Source of the DNA: Fibrobacterota bacterium
Lineage (GTDB): Bacteria; Fibrobacterota; Chitinivibrionia; Chitinivibrionales; Chitinispirillaceae
Direction: 5' to 3'
Assembly (NCBI GenBank): GCA_023459055.1
Contig: JAEWVR010000012.1
Location: forward strand, 23,897 to 87,896
DNA length: 64,000 bases
Shown here: piece by piece, positions 45,664 to 54,319 of the stretch
Layout of the letters: each line of letters begins with the position of its first letter
Numbering within the stretch: the first letter of the stretch is position 1
The notes under the pieces: generated by a model
What the model was told of the DNA's origin: nothing
Database searches by the model: none
The model's input: the letters and a program-made list of their open reading frames with translations, nothing else
Position numbers and translations under genes: made by a program

Positions 45664-46593
45664 CTAACAACATCCTGATCCGTTTTTATTCAGGAGCTGC
45701 TCTGCCATATAAGAACTTCGAACATACGGACCTGCGAATACTGTTCGAAAGCCAAGGTCAATACCTTTCTTTTCATATTCATTAAATTTCTCCGGCGAAA
45801 TATGCGCAACTACCGGCGTTTGATTTCGTGACGGGCGCAGGTATTGGCCGATTGTCATTATCGAACAGCCGTGATCAAGCAAGTCCTGCATCACCCCGAA
45901 AACTTCATCATCCCGTTCGCCTAAGCCTGCCATTATCCCCGATTTTACAACTAATCCATACTCTGATGCACGTTTAAGTACATCCAGCGACCGCTGATAG
46001 ATTGCCTGTGGCCGGATCTGTTCATATAAACGGGGTACAGTTTCAATGTTATGATTAAAAATATCCGGCTTTGTTTTAAATACTGTTATGAGTGCATCCT
46101 TGTCACCTTTGAAATCAGGGATAAGTACTTCAACGGTGATCCCGGGAATCTCCTTTTTAAGCAGGGTAATAATGTCTGCATACACTGACGCACCTCCATC
46201 AGGGAGATCATCTCTGGTAACTGATGTAATAACAACATGTTTAAGCTTAAGACTGATTACCGCACTGACAAGTTTTCCCGGCTCATCAGGATCCGGAGGG
46301 CCGGGAGTACCATGGTCAACACTGCAAAACGTACAAAAACGGGTACAGGTGGCTCCTAAAATCAGAAACGTTGCAGTACCCTTATTATAGCACTCACTAC
46401 GATTTGGACAACGGGCCTCAACACATACCGTATGAAGACCGCTGCTATGAATTTTATCAAGTACTTCTTTCTGCTTGCCACTATAAGCAATCGGGCGCTT
46501 TAGCCATGATGGGAACCGGCCTGGAGCTGCATTAGTTGTATGTTCAGATTTATGTTCGGATATCATTGAACCGGTTTCCATTTCGAGTTGCAT
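45664..46593 (-). CDS. lipA: Lipoyl synthase
   Basis: Radical-SAM enzyme inserting two sulfurs into octanoyl chains to make lipoate (309 residues). The auxiliary-cluster cysteines are in CVEARCPNRSECYNKG, the SAM cluster in CTRFCTFCSVDHG, and the C-terminal RSSY serine in YVRSSYMAEQ. The start is uncertain: the ATG at 46593 lacks a good ribosome-binding site, while Met10 (46566) has a GGAAA upstream. It lies 73 bases after rpoN. Confidence 0.94.
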   Translation of the reverse strand: MQLEMETGSMISEHKSEHTTNAAPGRFPSWLKRPIAYSGKQKEVLDKIHSSGLHTVCVEARCPNRSECYNKGTATFLILGATCTRFCTFCSVDHGTPGPPDPDEPGKLVSAVISLKLKHVVITSVTRDDLPDGGASVYADIITLLKKEIPGITVEVLIPDFKGDKDALITVFKTKPDIFNHNIETVPRLYEQIRPQAIYQRSLDVLKRASEYGLVVKSGIMAGLGERDDEVFGVMQDLLDHGCSIMTIGQYLRPSRNQTPVVAHISPEKFNEYEKKGIDLGFRTVFAGPYVRSSYMAEQLLNKNGSGCC

Positions 46594-46666
46594 AACTTGT
46601 TCATATATACTACGTTGTAATAGTGACTTTTATTATATGCAAATAAATAAAAAGTCAAAATTGACA

Positions 46667-48100
46667 TCACTCATATTTCTGGCGCATTCTGGCAGGAAGA
46701 ATTTTCAACTGCTCACGATATTTTGCGACAGTACGACGCGCAACGCCAAGGTTTTCTTTCTCAAGCAGTTCTGCGATTTTTTGGTCCGAAAGCGGTTTTT
46801 TTGAACTCTCGGCCTCAACAAGTTCCTTAATACGATTTTTAATCCGCTCAGATGATATATCCGCTCCCTCTTCATCATGGCCGACTGCTTCAGTAAAGAA
46901 GTACTTGAGCTCGAATACACCATGACGGGTCTGAACATACTTGTTACTGGTAACACGGCTTACTGTAGAAATGTGCATTTCAATCATATCTGCAATGTCC
47001 TGCAGCTTGAGCGGATTAAGATTAGGCGGACCTTTTTCAAAGAAATCCGTCTGGCGCTCCAAAATTGCATGCATCACTCTGAGCATCGTGTTCTTACGCT
47101 GTTCGATGGATTTTATAAACCACGATGCGCTGTTGAATTTCTCCCGAACATATTTTTTTACATCACCCTTGGCAGTGCTTCCCTTTTTAAGAAGATTTGC
47201 ATATGCTTTATTAATATGTAACGATGGAATCGAGCGGTCATTGAGCATTACCACAAATTCACCATCAATTTTTTCCACAATAAGATCGGGAATTATCGTT
47301 GATGAGCCCTCGGTGTTGTACTGGTAACCCGGTTTTGGGGTGATCGTTTTAAGGATGTCGATTGCATCCTGAACATCCTTAAGTTCAACATTGAAATGCT
47401 TTGAGATGTCAGGGATTTTAAGCTTTTCGAACAGATCCCAGCGTTCATCAATAATTTTTATGGCAAGAGAGTTCTCGAAACCCCGTTTGCGTAGTTGAAG
47501 AATCATGCATTCACGGAGATTTCGTGCTCCTACACCTGGTGGATCCATGGATTGAAGAATCTGCAACGCTTCCTCAATCTCAAAAATGTCTGCCTGAGCA
47601 AACGTTGCAAGATCATTAAGATCAAATCTCAAATAACCATCAGCATCAAGGCTGCCGATAAGGAGCTGCACCAGAAGCATTTTCCGTTCGGGAAGTTTAC
47701 GGTCGGCAAGTTGCTCGTTAAGATGTTCGTCAAGCGTTTTCTGGTATACCGCTGTGGGTTCATACCGTTCCTGATTAGGATCAGTTTCTTCATTATAGGA
47801 GTAGCCAAGATCAAAGCCCTCCTCGAGATACTCCTCCCAGTCAACTGAATCTTCATTGACATCAATTTCGTCAGCGGCTTCCTCTTTTTCCTCTGCACGC
47901 TCCTTTTCCGGTTCCTCCTGAGATTGCTCCATCTCAGTATCAAGTTCCTCGGCGGTTTCGAGCATGGGATTGAGTTCAAGCTCTGCTTTAAGCAGCTGCT
48001 CAAGCTGAAGTGTGTTCACCTGAAGCAATTTGAGAGATTGAATCATTTGAAAAGAGAGCTTCTGCTGAAGCCTCATTGACAGATCGAAACCAAGGTTCAA
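46667..48100 (-). CDS. rpoN: RNA polymerase sigma-54 factor
   Basis: A 477-residue sigma-54. Region I is glutamine/leucine-rich (RLQQKLSFQMIQSLKLLQ). Region II is acidic (about 50-95). The core-binding domain and a helix-turn-helix follow, and the RpoN box is ARRTVAKYRE near the C terminus. The start is TTG at 48100, 8 bases after AAGGAG. It reads the -24/-12 promoters, including those of nifH and nifB in this window, with an activator that is not in the window. Confidence 0.96.
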   Translation of the reverse strand: MNLGFDLSMRLQQKLSFQMIQSLKLLQVNTLQLEQLLKAELELNPMLETAEELDTEMEQSQEEPEKERAEEKEEAADEIDVNEDSVDWEEYLEEGFDLGYSYNEETDPNQERYEPTAVYQKTLDEHLNEQLADRKLPERKMLLVQLLIGSLDADGYLRFDLNDLATFAQADIFEIEEALQILQSMDPPGVGARNLRECMILQLRKRGFENSLAIKIIDERWDLFEKLKIPDISKHFNVELKDVQDAIDILKTITPKPGYQYNTEGSSTIIPDLIVEKIDGEFVVMLNDRSIPSLHINKAYANLLKKGSTAKGDVKKYVREKFNSASWFIKSIEQRKNTMLRVMHAILERQTDFFEKGPPNLNPLKLQDIADMIEMHISTVSRVTSNKYVQTRHGVFELKYFFTEAVGHDEEGADISSERIKNRIKELVEAESSKKPLSDQKIAELLEKENLGVARRTVAKYREQLKILPARMRQKYE

Positions 48101-48433
48101 AAGAGTAGCTCCTTAAAAAACGCCAAAATGACTATGAAATAAAGTTGTACTATCAAATAGTATACCATAAAAATAGTTTTTATCACAGGGGGGGGAATGA
48201 TAAATGTGGGGATTGCAAAAGAATGTTTGGAATACGTGTTTCACCTGGCAAACTGATGAAGCTTACAATCGTTATCAAGTAATTCTGAGTAATTTTGCAG
48301 TATATTATTGTTCAACGGTTACAATTGTTATTGTAATTTTAATAAAAGAGCTGTCAGGTTTAAACCGCACAGGACTTTTTTACCTCTAAATTGGTAACAA
48401 ACAACAACTAAACACTAAGGAGAGAGGTGTTCC
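48101..48433. other. Divergent region between rpoN and the secreted protein gene
   Basis: About 330 AT-rich bases with a run of eight G near 48188. A 61-codon open frame (48204-48389 plus) has no ribosome-binding site and an unconvincing product. No other element recognised. Confidence 0.4.
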
Positions 48434-49438
48434 ATGTCTATCGTTCGTACTATTTTCAGTGCAGGCCTGTTATGTGCAGCAACAGTATCTGCTCAGGTAA
48501 GCGTTGATCTTGATGCTCCGGTTATTCTTGATGATTTTGGCGACACTTATGGTGGTGCGCCAAATCAGTGTAATATTGGTGAAGTGTATGGAATGTCCAG
48601 CGGGGGCCAAGCTTATACAGGTGGCGGGTATTGGTATATGTTTGCAGATAAAAATGGTTCTGTTGTTGCCAACCAGGAAGGTGATCCTATTGTTTCAGGA
48701 TCCAATGAGTCAACAATGGTTCCTGATGGTTCACTGTATGTAAAACTTTCAACGAGCAGTTCTACTGAGCAATACCCTTATGCGGGTGTAGGGTGTCTTC
48801 TTGCCGATACTGGCAAAACAGGGCAATATCTTGATCTATCCAAGATGACCGCTGTATCAATGAAGGTCAAAGGAACCGGTAAAGTCAGGATGCATTTTGA
48901 AACAAAAGATATCGCATCAAAAGGTTATGACTGGGGTTGGTATGGTTACGAGATAACATTGTCATCTTCGTGGAAAGAAATATCCATTCCTGTAAGTAAC
49001 CTTACACCAGAGAAGGATTCAGATCCTGCTAAAAATTCAATGACATGGTCAACTGGTAAGTCTGCGGTTAATAAATTCTCCTTTCAGGTAAAAGGCGGCA
49101 ATGATGCTGAGCTGGAGCTTGACGATATCAAATTCGTTGGTGTCACCTACAATGATCTCAAGTTTCCTGCCGCAAAAGTATTCAACCTCAAAGCACCGAA
49201 AACGGTAAACGGTTTCTCTGTAAATGGTTCAGTTGTTTCATTCAATCTGCCAAAAGCTCAGGAACTGAATGTAACGCTTACCGACATGATGGGAAATACT
49301 GTTACAACACTGTTCTCCGGTGTTGCATCAAGTAAATCACTTACAATCAATGACAAGCGTCTTTCAAGCGGAAGATACCTTGTTGTTGCAAAAGGAAAGA
49401 ATATCAGCTTTTCTGAGTCGATTGTAATTTCGAAGTAA
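48434..49438 (+). CDS. Secreted CBM11-like protein with T9SS-like C-terminal sorting domain
   Basis: A 334-residue exported protein. The signal peptide is about 1-20 (IFSAGLLCAATVSAQ). Residues 25-235 resemble a carbohydrate-binding or CIA30-like sandwich (ILDDFGDTYGG, MTAVSMKVKGTGKVRMHFE, LELDDIKFVGV). The last 75 residues (LNVTLTDMMGNTVTTLFSG, LSSGRYLVVAKGK) look like the type A sorting domain that directs proteins through the type IX system. RBS AAGGAG is clear and a strong terminator follows. No catalytic residues were identified, so it is probably a surface or secreted binding protein. Confidence 0.65.
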   Translation: MSIVRTIFSAGLLCAATVSAQVSVDLDAPVILDDFGDTYGGAPNQCNIGEVYGMSSGGQAYTGGGYWYMFADKNGSVVANQEGDPIVSGSNESTMVPDGSLYVKLSTSSSTEQYPYAGVGCLLADTGKTGQYLDLSKMTAVSMKVKGTGKVRMHFETKDIASKGYDWGWYGYEITLSSSWKEISIPVSNLTPEKDSDPAKNSMTWSTGKSAVNKFSFQVKGGNDAELELDDIKFVGVTYNDLKFPAAKVFNLKAPKTVNGFSVNGSVVSFNLPKAQELNVTLTDMMGNTVTTLFSGVASSKSLTINDKRLSSGRYLVVAKGKNISFSESIVISK

Positions 49439-49460
49439 GTTTTTACAGAAATAAGCTAAT

Positions 49461-49492
49461 AAAAAAAGGCCGTTTATAAACGGCCTTTTTTT
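49461..49492. terminator. Bidirectional intrinsic terminator
   Basis: Palindrome GGCCGTTTATAAACGGCC (49468-49485) flanked by seven A and eight T. It closes the secreted-protein gene (plus) and the CorA-like gene (minus), whose ends face each other. Confidence 0.92.
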
Positions 49493-49564
49493 TATTGTAC
49501 AATTAACTGGTAGTGAATTATATCTGTAAAAATCTATTCTGTTGTGCAATGGGTTAATGGCCGG

Positions 49565-50479
49565 TTACCATTTCTTCCACTTGAAAAACAGCAGAAACGA
49601 CACCAATGCTGTTGCTGACAAACCGAGAATGATTATAAAGGCAAACGGGTTGTCTTTAAATGGAATGGCAACGTTCATGGAGAATGCACTAACGACAAAC
49701 GTCGGAACCATAATACCGATTGTAAGCAGGTTGAGCGTTTTCATCAGGGTGCCCAGATTGTTGTTAACAATTGACGCCCGTGCGTCCATCATGCTGGAAA
49801 TAATGTTAGTGTAGATTTCTGTTTGTTTTAGGCACTGCGTATTCTCGATCAGGATATCATCAACCAGTTCAATGTTCTCCGGTGTGAAGCCGATTCTTGA
49901 TGATGCATTCTTGAGCTTTTCAATCACCATCGCATTTGAATTCACCGCATTCAAATAATAAACAAGACTTTTCTCTAATGTAAACATGTGCAGCAGGTAC
50001 TTGTTTTCCATTGATTCATTGACCTTATGCTCAATCTCGTCGGAGATCATGCTGATTACCCGTAAGTGCTGGATAAAATGCGCAATAGAGCGATAGAATA
50101 TCTTGAGAAGAACATCATGCAACGATGTAACTTTGTATGCCTGGCGACCATCAAAAAGCGGTACATCTTCGGAAATCAAGACGATCATCTTATCTTTGAA
50201 GAGAAAGACTCCTATTGATGAAACCTTGAAAAGAAACTGTTCCTCTGATGAGTAATTTCTGGGGCGTTTGAAAATAAGCGCGAAATGATTATCTTCGAAT
50301 TCGATGCGTGATTGTTCGTCAGGGTCAAGTGCAGAGTTAACCGTGTGTTCATCCAGCTGGTACGTTGTTGTGACGTAGCCTACCTCTTCTTTATCCGGAT
50401 TGACAAAAACAAGAATTGGGCAATCTACATTTTCTGTGGAAACAATTCCACCATCCCGTAAATCGTATCGTTTTAACAT
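49565..50479 (-). CDS. CorA-like divalent metal channel with SMN in place of GMN
   Basis: A 304-residue CorA-superfamily protein. A large cytoplasmic alpha/beta funnel is followed by a long helix and two C-terminal transmembrane helices (about 245-265 and 278-298). The signature after the first helix reads FSMNVAIPF where CorA has YGMNFXXMP, so the invariant Gly of the selectivity loop is Ser. The basic KWKKW tail is present. The family transports magnesium, cobalt or nickel; the substitution may change selectivity. The gene is monocistronic. Confidence 0.82.
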   Translation of the reverse strand: MLKRYDLRDGGIVSTENVDCPILVFVNPDKEEVGYVTTTYQLDEHTVNSALDPDEQSRIEFEDNHFALIFKRPRNYSSEEQFLFKVSSIGVFLFKDKMIVLISEDVPLFDGRQAYKVTSLHDVLLKIFYRSIAHFIQHLRVISMISDEIEHKVNESMENKYLLHMFTLEKSLVYYLNAVNSNAMVIEKLKNASSRIGFTPENIELVDDILIENTQCLKQTEIYTNIISSMMDARASIVNNNLGTLMKTLNLLTIGIMVPTFVVSAFSMNVAIPFKDNPFAFIIILGLSATALVSFLLFFKWKKW

Positions 50480-50672
50480 AGGTTGCGTCCCGCAAGGTCA
50501 GAGATGAATGGATTTGTTATGGCAATATCGTTTTTTCTTCAACCTCAATCCTGTATTGTTGTATCACAACAACAACGAATATATCATCGGGGAAGTTATG
50601 AAAAAACAACGACACAAAATGAATTATGCATGAATTGAATGCAATATAAGTTTTACGGAAAAAATTGTTAAA

Positions 50673-50702
50673 AGAGGACAATCAGTTACTGGTCGTCCTC
50701 TC
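50673..50702 (-). terminator. Terminator of the DUF2934 gene
   Basis: Stem AGAGGAC/GTCCTCT with an inner CAG/CTG element, followed on the minus strand by TTTTAACAATTTTT. It lies eight bases after the stop at 50710. Confidence 0.75.
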
Positions 50703-50709
50703 ACAAAAA

Positions 50710-51009
50710 TTACTTGGAAACTTTTTTTGCAGGTACCTTTTTGACTTCTACAGGTGCTGCTTTAGACGGTGCTTTCGCAGTTTCAACCTTTGATGCCGGT
50801 ACCGGAGCTGCTGCTGGTGCAACTGCAGGTTTCTTTGCTTCTGCTTTTTCTGCTTTTTCCTTGGCTACTTCTCTGCGTTCTTTATCGACCTGAGCGAGAA
50901 TCTCTTTTTCTGCCTCAACCCAATCCTGGATCGCATAGCCATTTTCACCACCACGAGCAAGAAATAACTCGTAAGCGCGCCTTGCAATTAATTCATGAAC
51001 TGACTCCAT
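50710..51009 (-). CDS. DUF2934-domain protein with Ala/Lys-rich tail
   Basis: A 99-residue protein. The first 45 residues match the DUF2934 signature (IARRAYELFLARGGENG, then DWVEAEKEIL). The remainder is a low-complexity Ala-Pro-Lys tail (PAVAPAAAPVPAS, KKVPAKKVSK) of the sort seen in DNA-binding or histone-like proteins. The domain function is unknown. RBS AGGAGG (minus-strand reading of TCCTCC) precedes the start. Confidence 0.78.
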   Translation of the reverse strand: MESVHELIARRAYELFLARGGENGYAIQDWVEAEKEILAQVDKERREVAKEKAEKAEAKKPAVAPAAAPVPASKVETAKAPSKAAPVEVKKVPAKKVSK

Positions 51010-51480
51010 GGTTCCTCCTGATATTTGTATGTCAAAAGATGGGAAATAAATACCTTGTATATTTCTGTTAACTGCTATACAACTTATGTCATTACTATGT
51101 CAGCAGTTTTGACCAAGTATATAAATAATTATTGACCAAACAAAATTCAAATATTATTAACGTTTTTTTTTGAAAATGTTTAAAAAGCTAACAAAATGTA
51201 GCTGGTGGTGTAATCACTAACGCTCTGATGTCAGCAACAGCCTTTACCGCGATAGATGGAAATTCGAGTTTTTCCTTATGGTTTTAGGACTGGTGGTGCT
51301 ATTTTGTTTCAAAATGTTTACTATACGTATTATATTTATGGCTGATCCTGGCCACGTTTCAGACAGAAAGTTCCGGGTATAGCCACCAGCAAGTGTCGGA
51401 TGGATATCCCTGGTCATAAACAGTGTAAGGATCGCGATTAAAAAGTATCGGTTGGTGATTAATATTTAGAAAGGCTGAAT
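51010..51480. other. Intergenic region before lgt
   Basis: About 470 bases, AT-rich on the left and GC-richer on the right (51200-51430). It would carry promoters for the DUF2934 gene (minus) and lgt (plus). I saw no open frame with a ribosome-binding site, no tRNA and no riboswitch I can name. Confidence 0.4.
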
Positions 51481-52323
51481 ATGCATTCTGAGTTGTTTCA
51501 TATCGGATCATTTCCTATCCATTCCTATGGTGTTATGCTTGCGTTATCGTTTCTCTTCGGTATTTTATTATCCAGTTACAGAGCTAAAAAAGCTGGTCTT
51601 GATCCAAACATTATTCCTGATGTTGCGTTTTGGGTGATTCTCGCAGCGATTATCGGATCCAGACTCTACTACGTCGGCCTTCACTTTGAAGAGTTCAAAG
51701 ATAATTTGTTGTCTATTATCAACCCATTTCAGGGTGGAACGATCGGCATTGGCGGTCTTGTAATGTATGGTGGTTTTATTGGAGCTGTTGTTGCCGGTGT
51801 TATCTTTTTTAAAGTAAAAAAGATTCCCTTTCTTCCTTATGCGGACGCAATGGCTCCAAGTGTGGGATTTGGAATCATGCTTACAAGAATTGGCTGTTTT
51901 CTGAATGGCTGCTGTTATGGTGGAGCAGGACACGGTCCTTTTTCAGCCAGTTTTCCAGTCTCAAGCCCGGCTGGAGCTTATCAGGCTCATATTCATGCTG
52001 ATGCACTCTATATATCGCAATTGTTTGAGTCTGCGGGGGGGCTGGTGATTGGACTTACGGTGTTACTCATCGGACGGTTTAAACCATTTGTCGGATTGCA
52101 GTTTTATGTAGTTGGTATCATGTATGCAATCCTGAGATTTATGGTTGATTTCAGCCGTTTTTATAGCGAATCGGAAAAGTTTGGCACTCTAAGCCATAAT
52201 CAGGTTGTTTGTATTGTATTATTCATTGTTTTCTCTGGACTAATTCTTAAAAACTATCTCTTTAAAGATGAAACTTCAGGAAATGAGAAAAATGCAAATG
52301 CCGGAGTTGCTTCAAAAAGCTAA
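51481..52323 (+). CDS. lgt: Prolipoprotein diacylglyceryl transferase
   Basis: Inner-membrane enzyme that adds diacylglycerol to the lipobox cysteine (280 residues). It has the N-terminal IHSYGVMLALSF, the conserved IIGSRLYYVG region, GLVMYGGFIGAV and the Lgt signature RIGCFLNGCCYGG. At least six hydrophobic helices are present. It acts on lipoproteins such as the PqiC-like protein at 31.6 kb. The end of the gene overlaps comF by about 30 bases. Confidence 0.95.
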   Translation: MHSELFHIGSFPIHSYGVMLALSFLFGILLSSYRAKKAGLDPNIIPDVAFWVILAAIIGSRLYYVGLHFEEFKDNLLSIINPFQGGTIGIGGLVMYGGFIGAVVAGVIFFKVKKIPFLPYADAMAPSVGFGIMLTRIGCFLNGCCYGGAGHGPFSASFPVSSPAGAYQAHIHADALYISQLFESAGGLVIGLTVLLIGRFKPFVGLQFYVVGIMYAILRFMVDFSRFYSESEKFGTLSHNQVVCIVLFIVFSGLILKNYLFKDETSGNEKNANAGVASKS

Positions 52324-53026
52324 AACCGGTCTTTTTTCGGGAATATACACATACTTTTTTCCTGAATTATGTATCATCTGTGACTCGGTTCGTCATCCGG
52401 ATGAAAAATGGTTCTGTGCTGCCTGTGTCTCGAAACTTAAAGAAAACAGTTACAACAGGGACGCCTGCAGCTGGTGTGGCTTGAATCAGAACATTCGGAG
52501 CTGCACATGTTCCGTAGCGTGGGATTTCCCTTTCACATCAATCATTTCCATTTTCGACTATAATGAACATACCCAATCCCTGATTCGCAATATCAAATAT
52601 AATGGCAAGCGTGCATTAGCTGCAGATCTTGCCGGGTATCACCCCGGACTGTCGTCTTTAAATAGCAATGTTGATATTATTATACCGGTTCCCTTGCACT
52701 GGACCCGGCTCCGGAAACGTGGTTATAATCAGGCGGAATGGTTTGCAAAAGGGATTTCTTCAATCACAAAAATTCCGGTTGCGGGTGATGTCGTTTACAG
52801 AGCGAGAAGTACCGGAACCCAGACAAAACTTGACAAAAGCGAGCGAGGCATTAATATAAGGGATGCATTTGCACTTCGGAAAAAGGCTGAATCCCAGATT
52901 GCCGGCAAACGGGTACTACTTGTTGATGATGTCATTACAACTGGTGCAACTATCACAGAATGTGCTAATGTGATCATATCTGCCGGTTGTGAATCTGTTA
53001 CAGTTATGTCAATTGCAAGGGATTGA
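52292..53026 (+). CDS. comF: ComF-family phosphoribosyltransferase-like protein
   Basis: About 244 residues from the ATG at 52292 (AGGAA 9 bases upstream); the frame opens at 52268. An N-terminal zinc-binding part has CIICDS, WFCAAC, CSWCG and SCTC. The phosphoribosyltransferase fold follows with IPVPLHWTRLRKRGYNQAE and the PRPP loop LLVDDVITTGATI. ComF proteins support DNA uptake and competence in several phyla. It overlaps lgt, so expression is coupled. Confidence 0.88.
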   Translation: MQMPELLQKAKTGLFSGIYTYFFPELCIICDSVRHPDEKWFCAACVSKLKENSYNRDACSWCGLNQNIRSCTCSVAWDFPFTSIISIFDYNEHTQSLIRNIKYNGKRALAADLAGYHPGLSSLNSNVDIIIPVPLHWTRLRKRGYNQAEWFAKGISSITKIPVAGDVVYRARSTGTQTKLDKSERGINIRDAFALRKKAESQIAGKRVLLVDDVITTGATITECANVIISAGCESVTVMSIARD

Positions 53027-53104
53027 TTCGGAAAATTCAGAATATGTAAAACTTGCAGTAATGTTGGTTTGTTTATATACTTAGTGGGAAGGTAGAGGGT
53101 GAAA

Positions 53105-53212
53105 GGCTAAGGTTAAGGTAGAGGTAGAGGATGAGGTAGAGGATGAGGAATGTGTTTTAGTCTCATCCCTGGTTTTAGCCTTAACCTCAACCTCAATCTC
53201 AATCTTAACCTG
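53105..53212. repeat. Purine/pyrimidine-biased inverted repeat tract
   Basis: A left half of AAGGT/GAGG-type purine repeats (GGCTAAGGTTAAGG, AGAGGATGAGG) is mirrored by a right half TTAGCCTTAACCTCAACCTC. GGATGAG/CTCATCC (53141 and 53162) gives a short inner stem. It is a low-complexity intergenic repeat between comF and the STAS gene. Confidence 0.6.
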
Positions 53213-53255
53213 ATTTCTCCTCCTCCAATCAAACAATGCTTGAAAGGTATATCCC

Positions 53256-54107
53256 GTGAAGTGCTTTGAAATAACGAAATGCAGCGAGCAGGAACGTCAG
53301 AATTGTATTGTCTGGAAAACGTACAAAGACCTCCCGAACGAGATGGAGAATATTAAGTGCTGGGTTATCAAGGGTGTCTATCAGGAAGAAAATCGGCAAC
53401 AGTTTCAAAAATGCCGCAAATGTCCCTATTACCAGAAAATGCATCAAAATACCGGGATATCATCAAGCCTGAGTAGTGATGTCGCTATTGTTACGTGCGA
53501 GGGTTCGATTAATAACGATAAAACCCGTGCGCTGGATCAGGTCTGGACAAGTTTAAAGACAAATAAAAAGTACAAAGTTCTAATGGATGTTTCAAATGTG
53601 ACTAACATCTACTCCTGCGGGCTTGGACAACTGATCAAGATTCATAAAGAGTGTGAGGCTCATAAAGGGGTGCTGCTCATTGTTGGTGTAAAGAACACTG
53701 TGCGGACGATCCTTCTGTCAACAAAGCTCGAAAAATTGCTTCGTATTTATGAAAATCCCGAGGATGCAGTTAAGCATCTTCAGGATATGGCCCGAAAGGA
53801 ACAGGAGGCTATTGAAGCAGCAAACCGGCCGGCACCAAAGCCCCCCCGGGTAATCAAAACACGTGTCCCATGCTGGGTGTACTGGAAGGGCAAAAATCCA
53901 GCTAATGCAACCCGCTGTGATGAATGCTATAAAAAGGTTTCCAACACAAAAGATCCGTGCTGGATCGTTGAGGGCATGGTTGAGGGGATTTCGTTTCAGT
54001 ATGTTAATGAAGCCTGTGTCGGGTGTAAGTATTTCGACGAATTCTGCGATTCAAATGAATACAGCGAAACTGAAGTTCAGGTTAAACCGGATTTGCCGAA
54101 ACAATAG
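53256..54107 (+). CDS. STAS-domain protein flanked by cysteine-rich (two-CW-like) modules
   Basis: A 283-residue soluble protein. The N-terminal module carries Cys3, 9, 17, 35, 53 and 56 (MKCFEITKC, KCWVIKG, CRKCPYY). The STAS domain spans about 72-180 (DVAIVTCEGSIN, VLMDVSNVTNIYSCGLGQLI). The C-terminal module repeats the cysteine pattern (VPCWVYW, CDECYKK, PCWIVEG, CVGCKYFDEFC). STAS domains are anti-sigma-factor antagonists or signalling switches; the flanking clusters suggest metal or redox sensing. The central serine position is in NIYSCGLGQ. The function is inferred only. Confidence 0.7.
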   Translation: MKCFEITKCSEQERQNCIVWKTYKDLPNEMENIKCWVIKGVYQEENRQQFQKCRKCPYYQKMHQNTGISSSLSSDVAIVTCEGSINNDKTRALDQVWTSLKTNKKYKVLMDVSNVTNIYSCGLGQLIKIHKECEAHKGVLLIVGVKNTVRTILLSTKLEKLLRIYENPEDAVKHLQDMARKEQEAIEAANRPAPKPPRVIKTRVPCWVYWKGKNPANATRCDECYKKVSNTKDPCWIVEGMVEGISFQYVNEACVGCKYFDEFCDSNEYSETEVQVKPDLPKQ

Positions 54108-54124
54108 TTTGTATAATCACCGTT

Positions 54125-54151
54125 AACCACCCCGGCAACAGCGGGGTGGTT
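54125..54151 (+). terminator. Strong hairpin after the STAS gene
   Basis: Perfect 10-bp stem AACCACCCCG/CGGGGTGGTT with a seven-base loop, 18 bases after the stop. There is no U-tract, so it may be rho-assisted or a stabiliser. Confidence 0.6.
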
Positions 54152-54263
54152 GAATCATCTCTAATTCCGTAATTTTCGAAAATTTATTCTGTTCAAAACA
54201 TCCTGATATGATAGATGCAAAACTATCCTTTTTTTTTACTTTGTAGTGCTTTGAACCTCTGCA

Positions 54264-54319
54264 TTGTGATCGAAAATAAATCACAAAAGCGGCATATTGT
54301 GATCGGAAATAAATCACAA
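54264..54319. repeat. Two tandem copies of a 23-bp interrupted palindrome
   Basis: Each copy reads TTGTGAT-N9-ATCACAA (54264-54286 and 54297-54319), 22 of 23 bases identical between copies, with a third half-site TCACAA at 54321-54326. The centre-to-centre distance is 33 bases, roughly three DNA turns. This looks like a pair of operators for a dimeric regulator, about 200 bases upstream of tRNA-Leu and 420 upstream of tig. Confidence 0.7.

Noticed and set aside
48204..48389. A 61-codon open frame between rpoN and the secreted protein
   Set aside because: No ribosome-binding site and no sequence feature beyond a hydrophobic run.
54123..54317. Open frame on the minus strand across the twin palindromes
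   Set aside because: The repeated peptide is a translation of the palindromes and there is no ribosome-binding site.
54264..54319. CRISPR array
   Set aside because: Only two repeats with a 10-base gap and no cas genes; better read as operators.
54264..54319. Classical CRP/FNR site
   Set aside because: TGTGA and TCACA are 11 bases apart rather than 6.
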